DNA of 64,000 nucleotides from Arthrobacter sp. B3I4. GTDB lineage: Bacteria > Actinomycetota > Actinomycetes > Actinomycetales > Micrococcaceae. Under the pieces are notes generated by a model that had not been told where the DNA came from, made no database searches, and saw nothing but the letters and a program-made list of their open reading frames with translations. The DNA lies in the NCBI RefSeq assembly GCF_030816855.1, contig NZ_JAUSYK010000001.1, positions 2,666,001 through 2,730,000 on the forward strand. The letters run 5' to 3'. The translations under genes were made by a program, and so were the position numbers. Position 1 is the stretch's first letter. Each line of letters begins with the position of its first letter. Of this stretch, positions 55,573 through 64,000 are shown one piece after another.

Positions 55573-55839
55573 ATGATCAAGCTTCAACAGGACGCGGAAG
55601 GCTTCATCCGGATGAAGCAGCACTTCCCGGCCAGCACTCCCATCACCATCAGCTTCAACGACGGCACGGAAGGGCAGTTCACCGGCCGCCAGTTGAACGC
55701 CGCCTACGACGCCGCCCTGGCCGAGTACCGCGCACAGAACCACTTGGACGCGAAAGGCTTCAACCGGGCGGCCAAGAAGAAGTCAGACCCGGGAAACAAG
55801 ATTGAATTCGTCCGCGTCGATCCCGGAATGGGCGCCTGA
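55573..55839 (+). CDS. hypothetical small basic protein
   Basis: Protein of 88 residues, not recognised. It begins MIKLQQDAEGFIRMKQHFP, has a beta-rich middle (TPITISFNDGTEGQFTGRQL) and a basic end (RAAKKKSDPGNKIEFVRV), suggesting a small soluble or nucleic-acid-associated protein. GGAAC lies before the ATG. It is divergent from hrpB, sharing a 95-bp gap. Confidence 0.65.
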   Translation: MIKLQQDAEGFIRMKQHFPASTPITISFNDGTEGQFTGRQLNAAYDAALAEYRAQNHLDAKGFNRAAKKKSDPGNKIEFVRVDPGMGA

Positions 55840-55959
55840 TTCGGATTGCTCGGCGCGTAACGGTGGTCACTCTGCGGAACAATCCGGCGGCGAGACCTGT
55901 TGCCGCCCTTTGGGCCCTCCCCACGAACGCAACTATGTAATGACTGATACCGGAGAAGA

Positions 55960-57003
55960 ATGCTTACCGTAAACGCTTACGCCGCCCCGTCCGCCACCGA
56001 GGACCTCGTTCCCACCACCATCGAACGCCGCGACGTCGGACCCCACGACGTCCTGATTGACATCAAGTTCGCAGGCATCTGCCACTCGGACATCCACACC
56101 GTCCGCGGCGACTGGGGCCCGCAGTCGTACCCGCTCGCCCCCGGCCATGAGATCGCCGGCATCGTCACCGAGGTCGGCTCCGCCGTGACCAAGCACGCCG
56201 TCGGCGACCGCGTCGGCGTCGGCTGCATGGTGAACTCCTGCGGCGAGTGCGCCAACTGCCAGGCCGGCGAGGAGCAGTACTGCCTCAAGGGCAACACCGG
56301 CACCTATGGCGCCGTGGACCGTGACGGCACCATCACGCAGGGCGGCTACTCCACCCACGTCGTCGTGACCGAGGACTTCGTCCTCTCCATCCCGGAGGGC
56401 ATCGAGCTCGACGTCGCCGCTCCCCTGCTCTGCGCCGGCATCACCACGTACTCGCCGCTGCGGCACTGGAACGCGGGTCCGGGCAAGAAGGTCGCCGTCG
56501 TCGGACTCGGCGGGCTGGGCCACATGGCCGTCAAGCTCGCCCACGCGATGGGCGCCGAGGTCACGGTCCTCTCGCAGTCGCTCAAGAAGCAGGAAGACGG
56601 GCTGCGCCTTGGCGCCGACCACTACTTCGCCACGAGCGATGAGAACACCTTCACCGAGCTCGCGGGCAGCTTCGACCTGATCATCAACACGGTCAGCGCT
56701 TCGATCGACATCAGCTCCTACCTGCAGCTGCTCAGCCTCGACGGCACCATGGTGAACGTCGGCGCGCCGGCCGAACCGCTGCCGGTGAACGCGTTCGCGC
56801 TGATCGGCGGCCGGCGCTCCTTCGCCGGTTCCATGATCGGCGGCATCCGCCAGACCCAGGAGATGCTCGACTTCTGCGCCGAGCACCACCTCGGCGCCGA
56901 GATTGAGGTCATCCCGGCCGACAAGATCAACGAGGCCTACGAACGCGTGCTCGCCTCCGATGTGCGCTACCGCTTCGTGATCGACACCGCGACCCTCAGC
57001 TAG
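55960..57003 (+). CDS. adhC: zinc-dependent NAD(P) alcohol dehydrogenase (cinnamyl alcohol dehydrogenase type)
   Basis: Medium-chain dehydrogenase of 347 residues that interconverts alcohols and aldehydes. Catalytic zinc ligands lie in [14 protein letters not shown] and PGHEIAG; the structural zinc site is [15 protein letters not shown]. The cofactor loop is [20 protein letters not shown], and [20 protein letters not shown] ends the protein as in YahK/CAD enzymes. The first residues ([16 protein letters not shown]) are typical of this subgroup. GGAG lies 5 nt before the ATG. A strong terminator follows, so it is a single-gene unit. Confidence 0.94.
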   Translation: MLTVNAYAAPSATEDLVPTTIERRDVGPHDVLIDIKFAGICHSDIHTVRGDWGPQSYPLAPGHEIAGIVTEVGSAVTKHAVGDRVGVGCMVNSCGECANCQAGEEQYCLKGNTGTYGAVDRDGTITQGGYSTHVVVTEDFVLSIPEGIELDVAAPLLCAGITTYSPLRHWNAGPGKKVAVVGLGGLGHMAVKLAHAMGAEVTVLSQSLKKQEDGLRLGADHYFATSDENTFTELAGSFDLIINTVSASIDISSYLQLLSLDGTMVNVGAPAEPLPVNAFALIGGRRSFAGSMIGGIRQTQEMLDFCAEHHLGAEIEVIPADKINEAYERVLASDVRYRFVIDTATLS

Positions 57004-57031
57004 GCGCGGCGGCTCCGGATCCACGATCCGC

Positions 57032-57078
57032 AAACGGTCCGGTGCTGCGGGGATCCCCTGCAGCACCGGACCGTTTTT
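57032..57078 (+). terminator. classic intrinsic terminator of the alcohol dehydrogenase gene
   Basis: Perfect 17-bp stem (57032-57048 with 57060-57076) ending in TTTTT. The 11-nt loop itself contains GGGGATCCCC, which can extend the hairpin. It is the clearest terminator in the window. Confidence 0.92.
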
Positions 57079-57146
57079 GTGTCCCGGCGCCGGATCCGCC
57101 GCCAAACTGACACCTTTCCGAAACCTGGCGGCAATATTGCGGGTCC

Positions 57147-57701
57147 ATGCTGGAGGATCAACGTACGGAATGTCCCGTTCAGGAGAGAGTGCAGGTCGTC
57201 GTGAATCCATTGTTCATTTTGACCGCGGACACACGCGGCGGAGGAATCCCCCGCGGCGGTGCTCCGGTGCGTCCGATCCACCCGGCCGACGTCGACGAAC
57301 TCTCGGACATGTACCGGAAGTCCTACGCTGAGAGCCTCCCGCAGCCGCCGGAACGTGCCACCGGCTGGATCGATTCGCTGCTCGCCGGAGCGGAAGGCAA
57401 CCATCTCCGGGGAGCTTCGGCGGTGCTGACCGGGCCGGAAGGACAGCTCACGGCCGCCATCATTGTCACGGAGCCTGCCGCGGGCGAGAACCCGGGCTGG
57501 GATGCGGTGATCGCCGAGTTGTTCACCCATCCGGGCCACCGCAGACAGGGCCTCGCCGAAGATCTCCTGGCCCATTCCCTGTCCGCGTTGCGTGCGATGG
57601 GCCGGACCAGGGTCGCCGTCGCCGTCGACAGTGGCAATTCCGCCGCCCTGGCGCTCTACCTCTCCCGGGACTTCCGCCGGGTCACCGACGACGACTCCTA
57701 A
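57147..57701 (+). CDS. GNAT-family N-acetyltransferase
   Basis: GNAT acetyltransferase of up to 184 residues. VIAELFTHPGHRRQGLAEDL (about 117-136) is strand 4 with the acetyl-CoA loop, and VAVDSGNSAALALYLSRDFR the following strand and helix. The substrate is unknown. The start is uncertain: ATG 57147 gives the full frame, while GTG 57189 (AGGAG just before it) or GTG 57201 would shorten it by 14-18 residues that are not conserved. Confidence 0.8.
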   Translation: MLEDQRTECPVQERVQVVVNPLFILTADTRGGGIPRGGAPVRPIHPADVDELSDMYRKSYAESLPQPPERATGWIDSLLAGAEGNHLRGASAVLTGPEGQLTAAIIVTEPAAGENPGWDAVIAELFTHPGHRRQGLAEDLLAHSLSALRAMGRTRVAVAVDSGNSAALALYLSRDFRRVTDDDS

Positions 57702-57734
57702 ACCTGCCAGCTTCCGGCCGGACCGGACCGGTGC

Positions 57735-57740
57735 TAGCTT
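57735..57740 (+). promoter_or_regulatory. leaderless -10 hexamer of the cyclase-like gene
   Basis: TAGCTT followed by TTCCGG and the ATG at 57747. Confidence 0.55.
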
Positions 57741-57746
57741 TTCCGG

Positions 57747-58676
57747 ATGGACCTCCTCGACTGGCTGCTCGACGCCGACCCTGCTATTCGGTGGCAGGTG
57801 TTACGTGACCTGACCGGCGCCCCCGCCGCCGACGTGGCAGCTGAACGGGCCCTGGTCGAGTCCGAGGGCTGGGGCGCCCGGCTGCTGGCGTTGCAGGGCG
57901 AGGACGGACAGTGGGACGGCGGCACCTACTTCCCGTCGCCCTTCGACGATTCCGAGGACGGCCAGCCCTGGACCGCGACGGCGTATAGCCTGCTGCTGCT
58001 CCGTGAGTTCGGGCTGGACCCGCGCAGCGACGCGGCGCGCGCCGCCGTGGCCCGGGTAGCGGCGGACAGCCGCTGGGAGGAAGGCAACCAGCCGTTCTTC
58101 GAGGGCGAGGTGGAGCCCTGCATCAACGGCATGACCGTCGCCCTGGGTGCGTACTTCGGCGAGGACGTTGACGGCGTGGTCAAGCGGCTGCTGGCCGAAC
58201 AGCTCGACGACGGCGGCTGGAACTGCGAGGCGGAGAGGGGCTCCACCCGGTCCTCGTTCGGCACCACGATCAACGTGCTCGAAGGCCTGCTGGAGTACAG
58301 CCGGGCGACCGGAGGCACCGGCGAACTGGCCGCGGCCCGGCAGCGCGGCGAGGAATACCTGCTGGAGCGGGGCCTGATGCGGCGCAAGAGCACCGGAGAA
58401 CTGATCAACCCCGCCTGGCTGCAGTTTTCGTACCCCACCCGCTGGCACTACGACGTGCTCCGCGGCCTCGATTACTTCCGCGCCGCCGGCGGCCCTCCGG
58501 ACCCACGGCTGTCCGAAGCAGTGGAACATGTCCGCTCCAAGCGGCAGCCGGACGGGACGTGGCTGCTGGAAAACAGCCACCCTGGCCGGATCCACTTCCC
58601 GCTCGACGACGGCGACGGCCGGCCCAGCCGCTGGAACACGCTCCGCGCGCTGCGGGTGCTCCAGTGGGCCGGGTAG
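57747..58676 (+). CDS. prenyltransferase / squalene-cyclase-like alpha-toroid protein
   Basis: Protein of 309 residues built from repeats of the terpene cyclase / prenyltransferase alpha-alpha toroid: GEDGQWDGG, EQLDDGGWNCE and KRQPDGTWLLEN are QW-like motifs. It is about half the length of a squalene-hopene cyclase and lacks the DxDD acid motif, so catalysis of that reaction is unlikely. It may bind isoprenoids or act as a scaffold. The start is fixed by a leaderless hexamer. A NUDIX gene follows 34 bases later on the same strand. Confidence 0.8.
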   Translation: MDLLDWLLDADPAIRWQVLRDLTGAPAADVAAERALVESEGWGARLLALQGEDGQWDGGTYFPSPFDDSEDGQPWTATAYSLLLLREFGLDPRSDAARAAVARVAADSRWEEGNQPFFEGEVEPCINGMTVALGAYFGEDVDGVVKRLLAEQLDDGGWNCEAERGSTRSSFGTTINVLEGLLEYSRATGGTGELAAARQRGEEYLLERGLMRRKSTGELINPAWLQFSYPTRWHYDVLRGLDYFRAAGGPPDPRLSEAVEHVRSKRQPDGTWLLENSHPGRIHFPLDDGDGRPSRWNTLRALRVLQWAG

Positions 58677-58710
58677 CGGCACGAATGTTCGTTCGGTTGG
58701 TGGTTCCTGA

Positions 58711-59217
58711 ATGACGGCACGGAGTGCGGGCCTGCTGCTGTACCGGCGCACGCCCGCGTCCGGGGTTGAGGTCTGGATTGCCCACATGGGCGGCCCGTTC
58801 TGGGCGCGCAAAAAAGCGGCAGCGTGGTCCATCCCTAAGGGTTTGTACACCGCCGAGGAAGACCCGCTGGCCGCCGCCCGGCGCGAGTTCGCCGAGGAGA
58901 TCGGCACCGAGCCGCCGCCTGCCGACTACTTCCTGCTCGGCAGCTTCCGGCAGGCCTCGGGGAAGGTTGTCACCGTTTTCGCGGCGGAAGCCGAGTTCGC
59001 GCCGGAGCGGATCGTGAGCAACACCTTTCCGCTGGAATGGCCCAAGGGATCGGGCATCGTCCGCGACTTCCCGGAGATAGATGCGGCCGAGTGGGTCAGC
59101 GAAACCGACGCCCGACTGAGACTGGTCCGGGGTCAGGTGCCGGTGCTGGATGCTCTTCTCCGGCACCTGTTCGAGAGCGCCCCGGAGGCCGACTGTCATA
59201 GGCGTGACAACGGTTAA
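58711..59217 (+). CDS. NUDIX hydrolase
   Basis: NUDIX hydrolase of 168 residues with a perfect box G-x5-E-x7-REUxEExGU spanning residues 44-66 (GLYTAEEDP to REFAEEIG). It is preceded by SAGLLLYRR and followed by the DAAEWVSETDARLRL strand-helix. The subgroup resembles predicted NTP pyrophosphohydrolases that cleave nucleoside diphosphate derivatives. ATG 58711 has only a weak ribosome site. It may be co-transcribed with the cyclase-like gene. Confidence 0.9.
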   Translation: MTARSAGLLLYRRTPASGVEVWIAHMGGPFWARKKAAAWSIPKGLYTAEEDPLAAARREFAEEIGTEPPPADYFLLGSFRQASGKVVTVFAAEAEFAPERIVSNTFPLEWPKGSGIVRDFPEIDAAEWVSETDARLRLVRGQVPVLDALLRHLFESAPEADCHRRDNG

Positions 59218-59220
59218 ACA

Positions 59221-59249
59221 TTGAATGTCACAGCCGGTGGGAGTAGTGT
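59221..59249 (+). promoter_or_regulatory. promoter of the gamma-glutamyltransferase gene
   Basis: TTGAAT (59221-59226) and TAGTGT (59244-59249) are spaced by 17 bp, 41 bp upstream of the ATG at 59291. Unlike most genes here, this one has a leader with a GGGAG ribosome site. Confidence 0.6.
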
Positions 59250-59290
59250 GACCAGCACCCCATTCCGCAGGAACCAGCTTGGGAGCCACC

Positions 59291-61117
59291 ATGCACACTG
59301 CACGACGCCGACTGTCTGCGGCCACGGCCGCACTCGCCCTAAGCGTGGCGGGCGGCGCCGTCGCCAGCCCCGCTTTCGCTGACCCCCGCGAGACTGAGAA
59401 GACCCCGACGGCGACCGGTTACGGCGGCGCCGTGAGTACGGTGGACCCGGAAGCCTCCGCCGCAGCGATCGAGGTACTCCGCAAGGGCGGCAACGCGGCC
59501 GACGCCGCCGTCGCCGCTGCCGCGACCCTGGGCGTCACCGAGCCTTACAGCGCCGGAGTCGGCGGTGGCGGTTATTTCGTGTATTACAACGCCAAGACCG
59601 GCAAGGTCGGCACCGTCGACGGTCGTGAGACGGCCCCGGCGTCCATGCCGCACAACGCCTTCATCGACCCGGCCACCGGCAAGCCCTACCGCTTCACCCC
59701 GGAGCTCGTCACCAGCGGCGTATCCGTGGGAGTCCCGGGCACGCCGGCCACCTGGGAACGCGCCCTGGCCCGCTGGGGAACCCTGGATCTTGGCGAGGCT
59801 CTGAAGCCGGCGATCAAGGTCGCGACCCGCGGTTTCGTGGTGGACGCAACCTTCCGGCAGCAAACCCTGGACAACAAGAACCGCTTCGCAGCGTTCCCCG
59901 CGACCAGCAAGCTCTTCCTGCCCGGCGGGGACGCCCCCGCCGTCGGCAGCATCTTCCAGAACCACGACCTCGCCGCCACCTACCGGCTCCTCGCGAAGGA
60001 GGGCACGGACGGGTTCTACCAGGGCCCGCTCGCGGCGGAAATTGCGGCCACCGTCCAGGCCCCGGCGAAGGCCGCCGGAACCGCGCTGCCCGTTCCGGCC
60101 GGGTTCATGACGACGAAGGACCTAGCCGCCTACCGCGCCCTGGACCAGGCCCCCACCCACGTCGACTACCGCGGCCTGGACGTTTACGGCATGGCGCCCT
60201 CGAGCAGCGGCGGCACGACGGTGGGCGAGGCGTTGAACATTCTTGATCCGTCGAACCTGTCCGCCATGGCACCGGCCGGTGCGCTGCACTACTACCTCGA
60301 AGCCAGTGCCCTCGCCTTTGCGGACCGCGGCAAGTACGTGGGCGACCCCGCCCAGGTGAACGTGCCCACGGCAGCTCTAACCGACCCGCTTTTCGGTAAG
60401 GAGCGCGCCTGCAAGATCGACCCGAAGCACGCGGCGCCCAAGCCGGTCATGCCGGGGAACGTGGACGGGTACGACGGCGTGTGCCCCGCCACGGTTGCGC
60501 CGACGGCGGACGAGAAGGACACCGAGAACATCTCGACGACGAATATGACTGTCGCGGACAAGTGGGGCAACGTGGCGGAGTACACCCTCACCATCGAGCA
60601 GACCGGCGGGTCCGGCATGGTGGTCCCGGGCCGCGGATTCCTGCTCAACAACGAGCTGACCGACTTCTCGACCGTCTACGATGCGGCTGATCCGAACCGG
60701 ATCGAGCCGGGCAAGCGTCCGCGCTCCTCGATGGCGCCGACCATCATCCTCAAGGACGGCGATCCGTTCCTGGCACTGGGTTCGCCGGGCGGCTCGACGA
60801 TCATCACGACGGTGCTGCAGACCATCCTGAACCGGGTCGACCTGGGCATGACCATTTCCGAAGCGATCGCGGCGCCGCGCGCCTCGCAGCGGAACACGAC
60901 CAAGGTCACCGCCGAGCCGGACTTCATCGCCGCCTACGGCAGCCAGCTGACGCCGTTCGGGCATGAGTTCACGCCGTCGGGCGATGCCTTCACCTCAGCG
61001 GCGGAAATCGGTGCGGCGACAGCGATCGAATTCGGGCGGGACGGGAAAATGACCGCGGCGGCGGAGCCAGTGCGGCGCGGCGGCGGCTCCGCGATGGTGC
61101 TCAGCGGTTCACGATAG
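59291..61117 (+). CDS. ggt: secreted gamma-glutamyltransferase
   Basis: N-terminal nucleophile hydrolase of 608 residues that removes or transfers gamma-glutamyl groups from glutathione-like peptides outside the membrane. The first 33 residues form a signal peptide (RRR, Ala/Leu core, ASPAFADP cleavage region). Self-cleavage should occur before Thr416 in ISTTNMTVADKWG, making large and small subunits. LGSPGGSTIITTVLQTILN and the N-terminal GYGGAVSTVDPEAS are family hallmarks. ATG 59291 follows GGGAG. It overlaps the convergent DinB-like gene by nine bases. Confidence 0.95.
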   Translation: MHTARRRLSAATAALALSVAGGAVASPAFADPRETEKTPTATGYGGAVSTVDPEASAAAIEVLRKGGNAADAAVAAAATLGVTEPYSAGVGGGGYFVYYNAKTGKVGTVDGRETAPASMPHNAFIDPATGKPYRFTPELVTSGVSVGVPGTPATWERALARWGTLDLGEALKPAIKVATRGFVVDATFRQQTLDNKNRFAAFPATSKLFLPGGDAPAVGSIFQNHDLAATYRLLAKEGTDGFYQGPLAAEIAATVQAPAKAAGTALPVPAGFMTTKDLAAYRALDQAPTHVDYRGLDVYGMAPSSSGGTTVGEALNILDPSNLSAMAPAGALHYYLEASALAFADRGKYVGDPAQVNVPTAALTDPLFGKERACKIDPKHAAPKPVMPGNVDGYDGVCPATVAPTADEKDTENISTTNMTVADKWGNVAEYTLTIEQTGGSGMVVPGRGFLLNNELTDFSTVYDAADPNRIEPGKRPRSSMAPTIILKDGDPFLALGSPGGSTIITTVLQTILNRVDLGMTISEAIAAPRASQRNTTKVTAEPDFIAAYGSQLTPFGHEFTPSGDAFTSAAEIGAATAIEFGRDGKMTAAAEPVRRGGGSAMVLSGSR

Positions 61118-61615
61118 GGTTCCGGAGCCCTTTGCGTACGCGGCCTGCCCGGCGTGCTGCAGGCAATCGCTGAGGATGCTGACAAGGCGTACCCCGAGGG
61201 TGACCGGCGGATTCCAGCGCGAATCGACGACCCGGTCGAGATCCGCGTCATCGAGGTCCTTCAGGACGTCCTCCGTCTGCCGGTGGACGGCGTCGTAGTA
61301 CGCCAGCAACAGGTCCGCCGGTGCCCGGACTGTGTCGACCTGGTCCGCGCTGTGTCCGTACCCGGTGTCCGCAACGGGCAGCGGGAGGTCGAACCGTCCG
61401 GCGAATCCTTGGGCCGTCCAGAGCTGCTCCAGGCCCGCGGCTGAGGCGACCTGGGCGTCCTCCCCGCGGCTCAGGTGCCAGATCAGCCAGGCGACCGGGT
61501 TTGCCCCGGCGGCCGGCCGCCGTTTCGGTGTGTCCGGATCTGTACCTTCCAAGGTTGCGGCCACGATTTCGTGGATTCGGCCGAATCCGTCAAGCAGCAG
61601 TTCGTTGGCTTTCAT
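61109..61615 (-). CDS. DinB-fold (DUF664 / mycothiol-dependent maleylpyruvate isomerase-like) protein
   Basis: Four-helix-bundle protein of 168 residues. It begins MKANELLLDGFGRIHEIV; a metal site is suggested by His in the first helix, WLIWHLSRGEDAQV in the middle and CLQHAGQAAYAKG near the end. Many relatives are thiol S-transferases using mycothiol or bacillithiol. The function here is unknown. The ATG at 61615 follows GGGAGGG; the open frame extends far upstream but antisense to the TetR gene. Confidence 0.85.
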   Translation of the reverse strand: MKANELLLDGFGRIHEIVAATLEGTDPDTPKRRPAAGANPVAWLIWHLSRGEDAQVASAAGLEQLWTAQGFAGRFDLPLPVADTGYGHSADQVDTVRAPADLLLAYYDAVHRQTEDVLKDLDDADLDRVVDSRWNPPVTLGVRLVSILSDCLQHAGQAAYAKGSGTLS

Positions 61616-61739
61616 TTGCTGTTCCCTCCCGGCGCGTTGCGACTGAGTCCCCATGCTGGCACGAACGGCCGGCACCGGATAGGGCACGACGCCGGTGCAA
61701 GATCGAATGCGGTCGCGGGGTTCGAGTCGGTTGCCCGTG

Positions 61740-61832
61740 CGTTCCTGCCCGGTTACCACCGCCGAAACCCACACCCGCCCCCGAAAGCTCGGCGTGTCAG
61801 GCGAGTCGGTCACGGTAACTGGGCAGGAACGC
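61740..61832. repeat. 19-bp inverted repeat in the DinB/TetR intergenic region
   Basis: GCGTTCCTGCCCGGTTACC (61740-61758) and GGTAACTGGGCAGGAACGC (61814-61832) pair with one mismatch across 55 bp. The spacer is C-rich and noncoding. It could be an operator pair, a stable RNA hairpin or a decayed mobile element; no transposase or target duplication was seen. Confidence 0.75.
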
Positions 61833-61896
61833 CGCGGCCTGCCCCTGTCAGGACCCCGGAAGACCGCCGGAGAACAGTCCGGCCCGAGGCCTGTGC

Positions 61897-61902
61897 TAGA
61901 TT
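61897..61902 (+). promoter_or_regulatory. leaderless -10 hexamer of the TetR gene
   Basis: TAGATT, then 7 nt, then the ATG at 61910. Confidence 0.5.
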
Positions 61903-61909
61903 TCGGCCC

Positions 61910-62683
61910 ATGACCTCGCAGCCGACAGGCCTCTCCGCCGACGGACCAGTCGCCACCGCCGTCGGGCTGCTGGCACGCCAGGGGTTTGATGCGACGTCGG
62001 TCGAGGAACTCGCCGAAGCCGCCGGGATGAGCCGCAGCACCTTTTTCCGGAAGTTCGGCTCCAAGGAGGACGTCGTCTTCGCCGACCACGAGCGCATCCT
62101 GGCGCAGGTGAACGACCAGCTCGCCGCTTCCCGGCAGGATCCCTTGGCCGCCGTGGAGGACGCCGCCCTGCTGGTCTTCGACCACCACCTGCGGAACCGC
62201 GACACCTCGCGCGCCCGGTATGAACTTATGCAGGCCGTCCCCGCGCTGCGGGACCGTGAGCTGGTCACCTCACACCGCTACGAGCGGGCGTTCCTGCTGC
62301 ACCTGCTGGACAGACTGCCCGACGGCGGGCACCGGGAACACCAGGCGGTGGCCTTCGCCGCGGCCGTGGTCGCCGTGCACAACGCCTTCCTCCGGCAATG
62401 GCTCCGCGCGGCACCCGGTGTCACGCAGCCAGCAGAAGCAGCCGACGGCGCCGACCGGGTTAAGTCATCAGCGCTCGCTAACGAACTGCAGGCCCTCTCC
62501 GCGCTCTTCCGGCCGGCGCTGCTCGGCGGTGCTCGATTTGCTGGTGCCGGCCATGCAGAGCTCGGCGGCGCGGGTACCGAGGCTGCGAGTACCGCAGCGC
62601 GGCCGACCGTCGTCGTCACAGTGCTGACCGCCGGCGCGGACAAGGACGCGATTGCCCAGGCAGTCCGGGATGCGCTGCCCTGA
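61910..62683 (+). CDS. TetR-family transcriptional regulator
   Basis: Regulator of 257 residues. The helix-turn-helix is TSVEELAEAAGMSRSTFFRKF (first 20 at about 29-48), followed by a ligand domain with RDRELVTSHRYERAFLLHL. The C-terminal 60 residues are Ala/Gly-rich and end in an unusual strand (VVVTVLTAGADKDAIAQAV). It reads towards an acyl-CoA dehydrogenase and so is a candidate regulator of acyl-CoA catabolism. The start is fixed by the leaderless hexamer. Confidence 0.9.
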   Translation: MTSQPTGLSADGPVATAVGLLARQGFDATSVEELAEAAGMSRSTFFRKFGSKEDVVFADHERILAQVNDQLAASRQDPLAAVEDAALLVFDHHLRNRDTSRARYELMQAVPALRDRELVTSHRYERAFLLHLLDRLPDGGHREHQAVAFAAAVVAVHNAFLRQWLRAAPGVTQPAEAADGADRVKSSALANELQALSALFRPALLGGARFAGAGHAELGGAGTEAASTAARPTVVVTVLTAGADKDAIAQAVRDALP

Positions 62684-62822
62684 CACCCGCAAGGTTGCTG
62701 ACGCGGCGTCCCTGACACGGAGTTTCTTGACGTGGAACTGCGTTTCAATGCATCCTTAGACGTGGCGTGAGCCACAGCACTCGGCCGGCCATGACCCGCC
62801 GCTGAACCAGAGGACAATCACC

Positions 62823-64000
62823 ATGACGACGACGTCGCCCGCTTCCTGCACTACGGACACCACGGCGGAATTCCCGGCCGGCACGGTCGAGCCCGACTAC
62901 CTGCTCACCGAAGCCCTCGGCACCGACCCCGCCTCCGTCTTCGCCGGCATCAGCGCTGAGGACCGCGAATACTGGGACCGCGCCCGCAGCTTCGTCCAGG
63001 ACGAAGTCCTGCCCGTGATCGACGGCTACTGGGAACGCGGTGACTACCCGCTCCAACTGCTCCAGCGCCTGGGCGAACTGGACCTGCTGCGCGACGGAAT
63101 CCCGGTCGACGGTTTCGCCCCCATGAGCAGCATGGCCGCCGGGCTGGTCAACATGGAGATCAGCCGCGGCGACGGCTCCGTAGCGACGATGATCGCGGTG
63201 CAGGGCGGCCTTGCGCTGCGGTCCATCGCCGGGTGCGGCTCCGCCGAGCAGAAGGAACGCTGGCTCCCGGCAGTGGCTGCCGGAACCGAATACGCGGCGT
63301 TCGCACTGACTGAACCCACGCACGGCTCGGACGCGGTGGCCCTGGAGTCCACTGCCACCAGGACCGACGGCGGGTTCCTGCTCAACGGCGAGAAGAAATG
63401 GATCGGCAACGGGTCCATCGGCGGCGTCAGTGTCGTCTGGGCCCGTGGCGAAGACGGCCAGGTCCACGGCTACCTCGTCCCGCAGGACTCCCCCGGCTAC
63501 TCCGCCACGAAAATCGAAGGCAAGCTCGCCCTGCGAGCCATTTGGCAGGCCCACATCCGGCTTGAAAACGTGTTCGTCCCGGACGAGAACGTCCTCCCCG
63601 GCGCCCGGACCTTCAAGGACACCGCACGGGTGCTGCTGGCCACGAGGCTCGGTGTCGCCTGGTCCGCCGTCGGCCACGCCACCGCCTGCTACGAAACGGC
63701 AGTCCAGTACGCCAAGCAGCGCCGCCAGTTCGGCCGCCCGCTGGCTGCCTCCCAGATCGTGCAGGAACGCCTCGCCAGGATGCTCAGCGAGCTGGCGACC
63801 ATGCAGTTGATGGTGGTCCAGATGACCCGGCTCGATGAAGCCGGCGCGCTCACGCCCGAACAGGCGTCGCTCGCCAAGTACACCTGCACCCGGATCGCCC
63901 GGGGCATCGCCTCCAACGCCCGCGACCTGCTCGGCGGCAACGGCATCCTGCTCACGAACCGCGTCGCCCGCCACCTGGCCGACATCGAGGCGATCCACAC
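62823..64000 (+). CDS. acyl-CoA dehydrogenase (3' end cut by window edge)
   Basis: FAD enzyme that puts a double bond into acyl-CoA thioesters; 392 residues are visible and the frame runs off the right edge. Signatures are AAFALTEPTHGSDAVALES (FAD/substrate loop), NGEKKWIGNG, AKQRRQFGRPLAASQIVQERLARM and the final LLGGNGILL with the catalytic-region Glu (IEAIH). Overall it resembles glutaryl-CoA dehydrogenase-type members. ATG 62823 has AGAGGA 9 nt upstream. A long N-terminal lead (TTTSPASC, about 25 residues) is unusual. Substrate inferred only broadly. Confidence 0.9.
   Translation, partial: MTTTSPASCTTDTTAEFPAGTVEPDYLLTEALGTDPASVFAGISAEDREYWDRARSFVQDEVLPVIDGYWERGDYPLQLLQRLGELDLLRDGIPVDGFAPMSSMAAGLVNMEISRGDGSVATMIAVQGGLALRSIAGCGSAEQKERWLPAVAAGTEYAAFALTEPTHGSDAVALESTATRTDGGFLLNGEKKWIGNGSIGGVSVVWARGEDGQVHGYLVPQDSPGYSATKIEGKLALRAIWQAHIRLENVFVPDENVLPGARTFKDTARVLLATRLGVAWSAVGHATACYETAVQYAKQRRQFGRPLAASQIVQERLARMLSELATMQLMVVQMTRLDEAGALTPEQASLAKYTCTRIARGIASNARDLLGGNGILLTNRVARHLADIEAIH

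Noticed and set aside
61700..61760. GGTTCGAGTC, resembling a tRNA T-loop
   Set aside because: No matching T-stem, acceptor stem or anticodon arm can be drawn around it.

Overview
The window is high-GC actinobacterial chromosome. The gene content and the polA / rpsA / coaE / uvrB order (also found in Mycobacterium) fit a soil member of the Micrococcaceae, most like Arthrobacter or Pseudarthrobacter. This placement rests on gene content and protein character; no rRNA gene is present to confirm it. Coding density is high, many starts are GTG, and many genes have a TANNNT -10 hexamer 6-7 nt before the start codon, so they are probably transcribed without a leader. No tRNA, rRNA, CRISPR array, prophage or transposase was seen.

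Layout. 1-7.1 kb: a proline iminopeptidase-like hydrolase cut by the left edge, an MFS transporter, a TerC manganese exporter behind a yybP-ykoY-type riboswitch, uvrB, and a coaE-GrpB fusion broken by one extra base. 7.1-15.3 kb: YigZ, small enzymes, rpsA with a structured leader, an Eis-like acetyltransferase, polA and a hotdog thioesterase. 15.4-25.1 kb: a DHFR-like reductase, a PiT phosphate transporter coupled to a tiny membrane protein, and a stress group (universal stress protein, erythromycin esterase, beta-CASP exonuclease, acyl-CoA ligase) with two DosR-like sites. 25.3-36.1 kb: a complete aerobic CO dehydrogenase locus: divergent LysR gene, coxM-coxS-coxL, an XdhC-YHS fusion, a MobA-like cytidylyltransferase, coxD, coxE, coxG and a second XdhC protein. 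CoxL has the AYxCSFR active-site loop of form I (genuine Mo-Cu) CO dehydrogenases. 36.1-45.6 kb: yciO, acetyltransferases, a LexA-box-controlled umuDC operon, a SARP regulator, DedA, a CDP-alcohol phosphatidyltransferase and a frameshifted DUF222-HNH gene next to a short relic of its own 5' end. 45.6-64 kb: stand-alone LigD polymerase, a cfa / P-type ATPase pair, hydrolase and amidohydrolase, a frameshifted hrpB, a zinc alcohol dehydrogenase with a classic terminator, a terpene-cyclase-like toroid protein, NUDIX, gamma-glutamyltransferase, a DinB-like protein, a TetR regulator and an acyl-CoA dehydrogenase cut by the right edge.

How it works together. The cox genes form one tightly overlapping operon that encodes the enzyme, its cofactor and active-site maturation, and the CoxG anchor; this would let the cell draw energy from trace CO. 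Several other modules suit long survival under stress: manganese export, SOS mutagenesis, NHEJ-type repair, Usp and DosR-like control, cyclopropane lipids. Three genes (coaE, DUF222-HNH, hrpB) are each restored by changing one base in a G/C run. Because coaE is normally essential, base-calling error in this assembly is the simplest explanation, and those three should be checked before being called pseudogenes.
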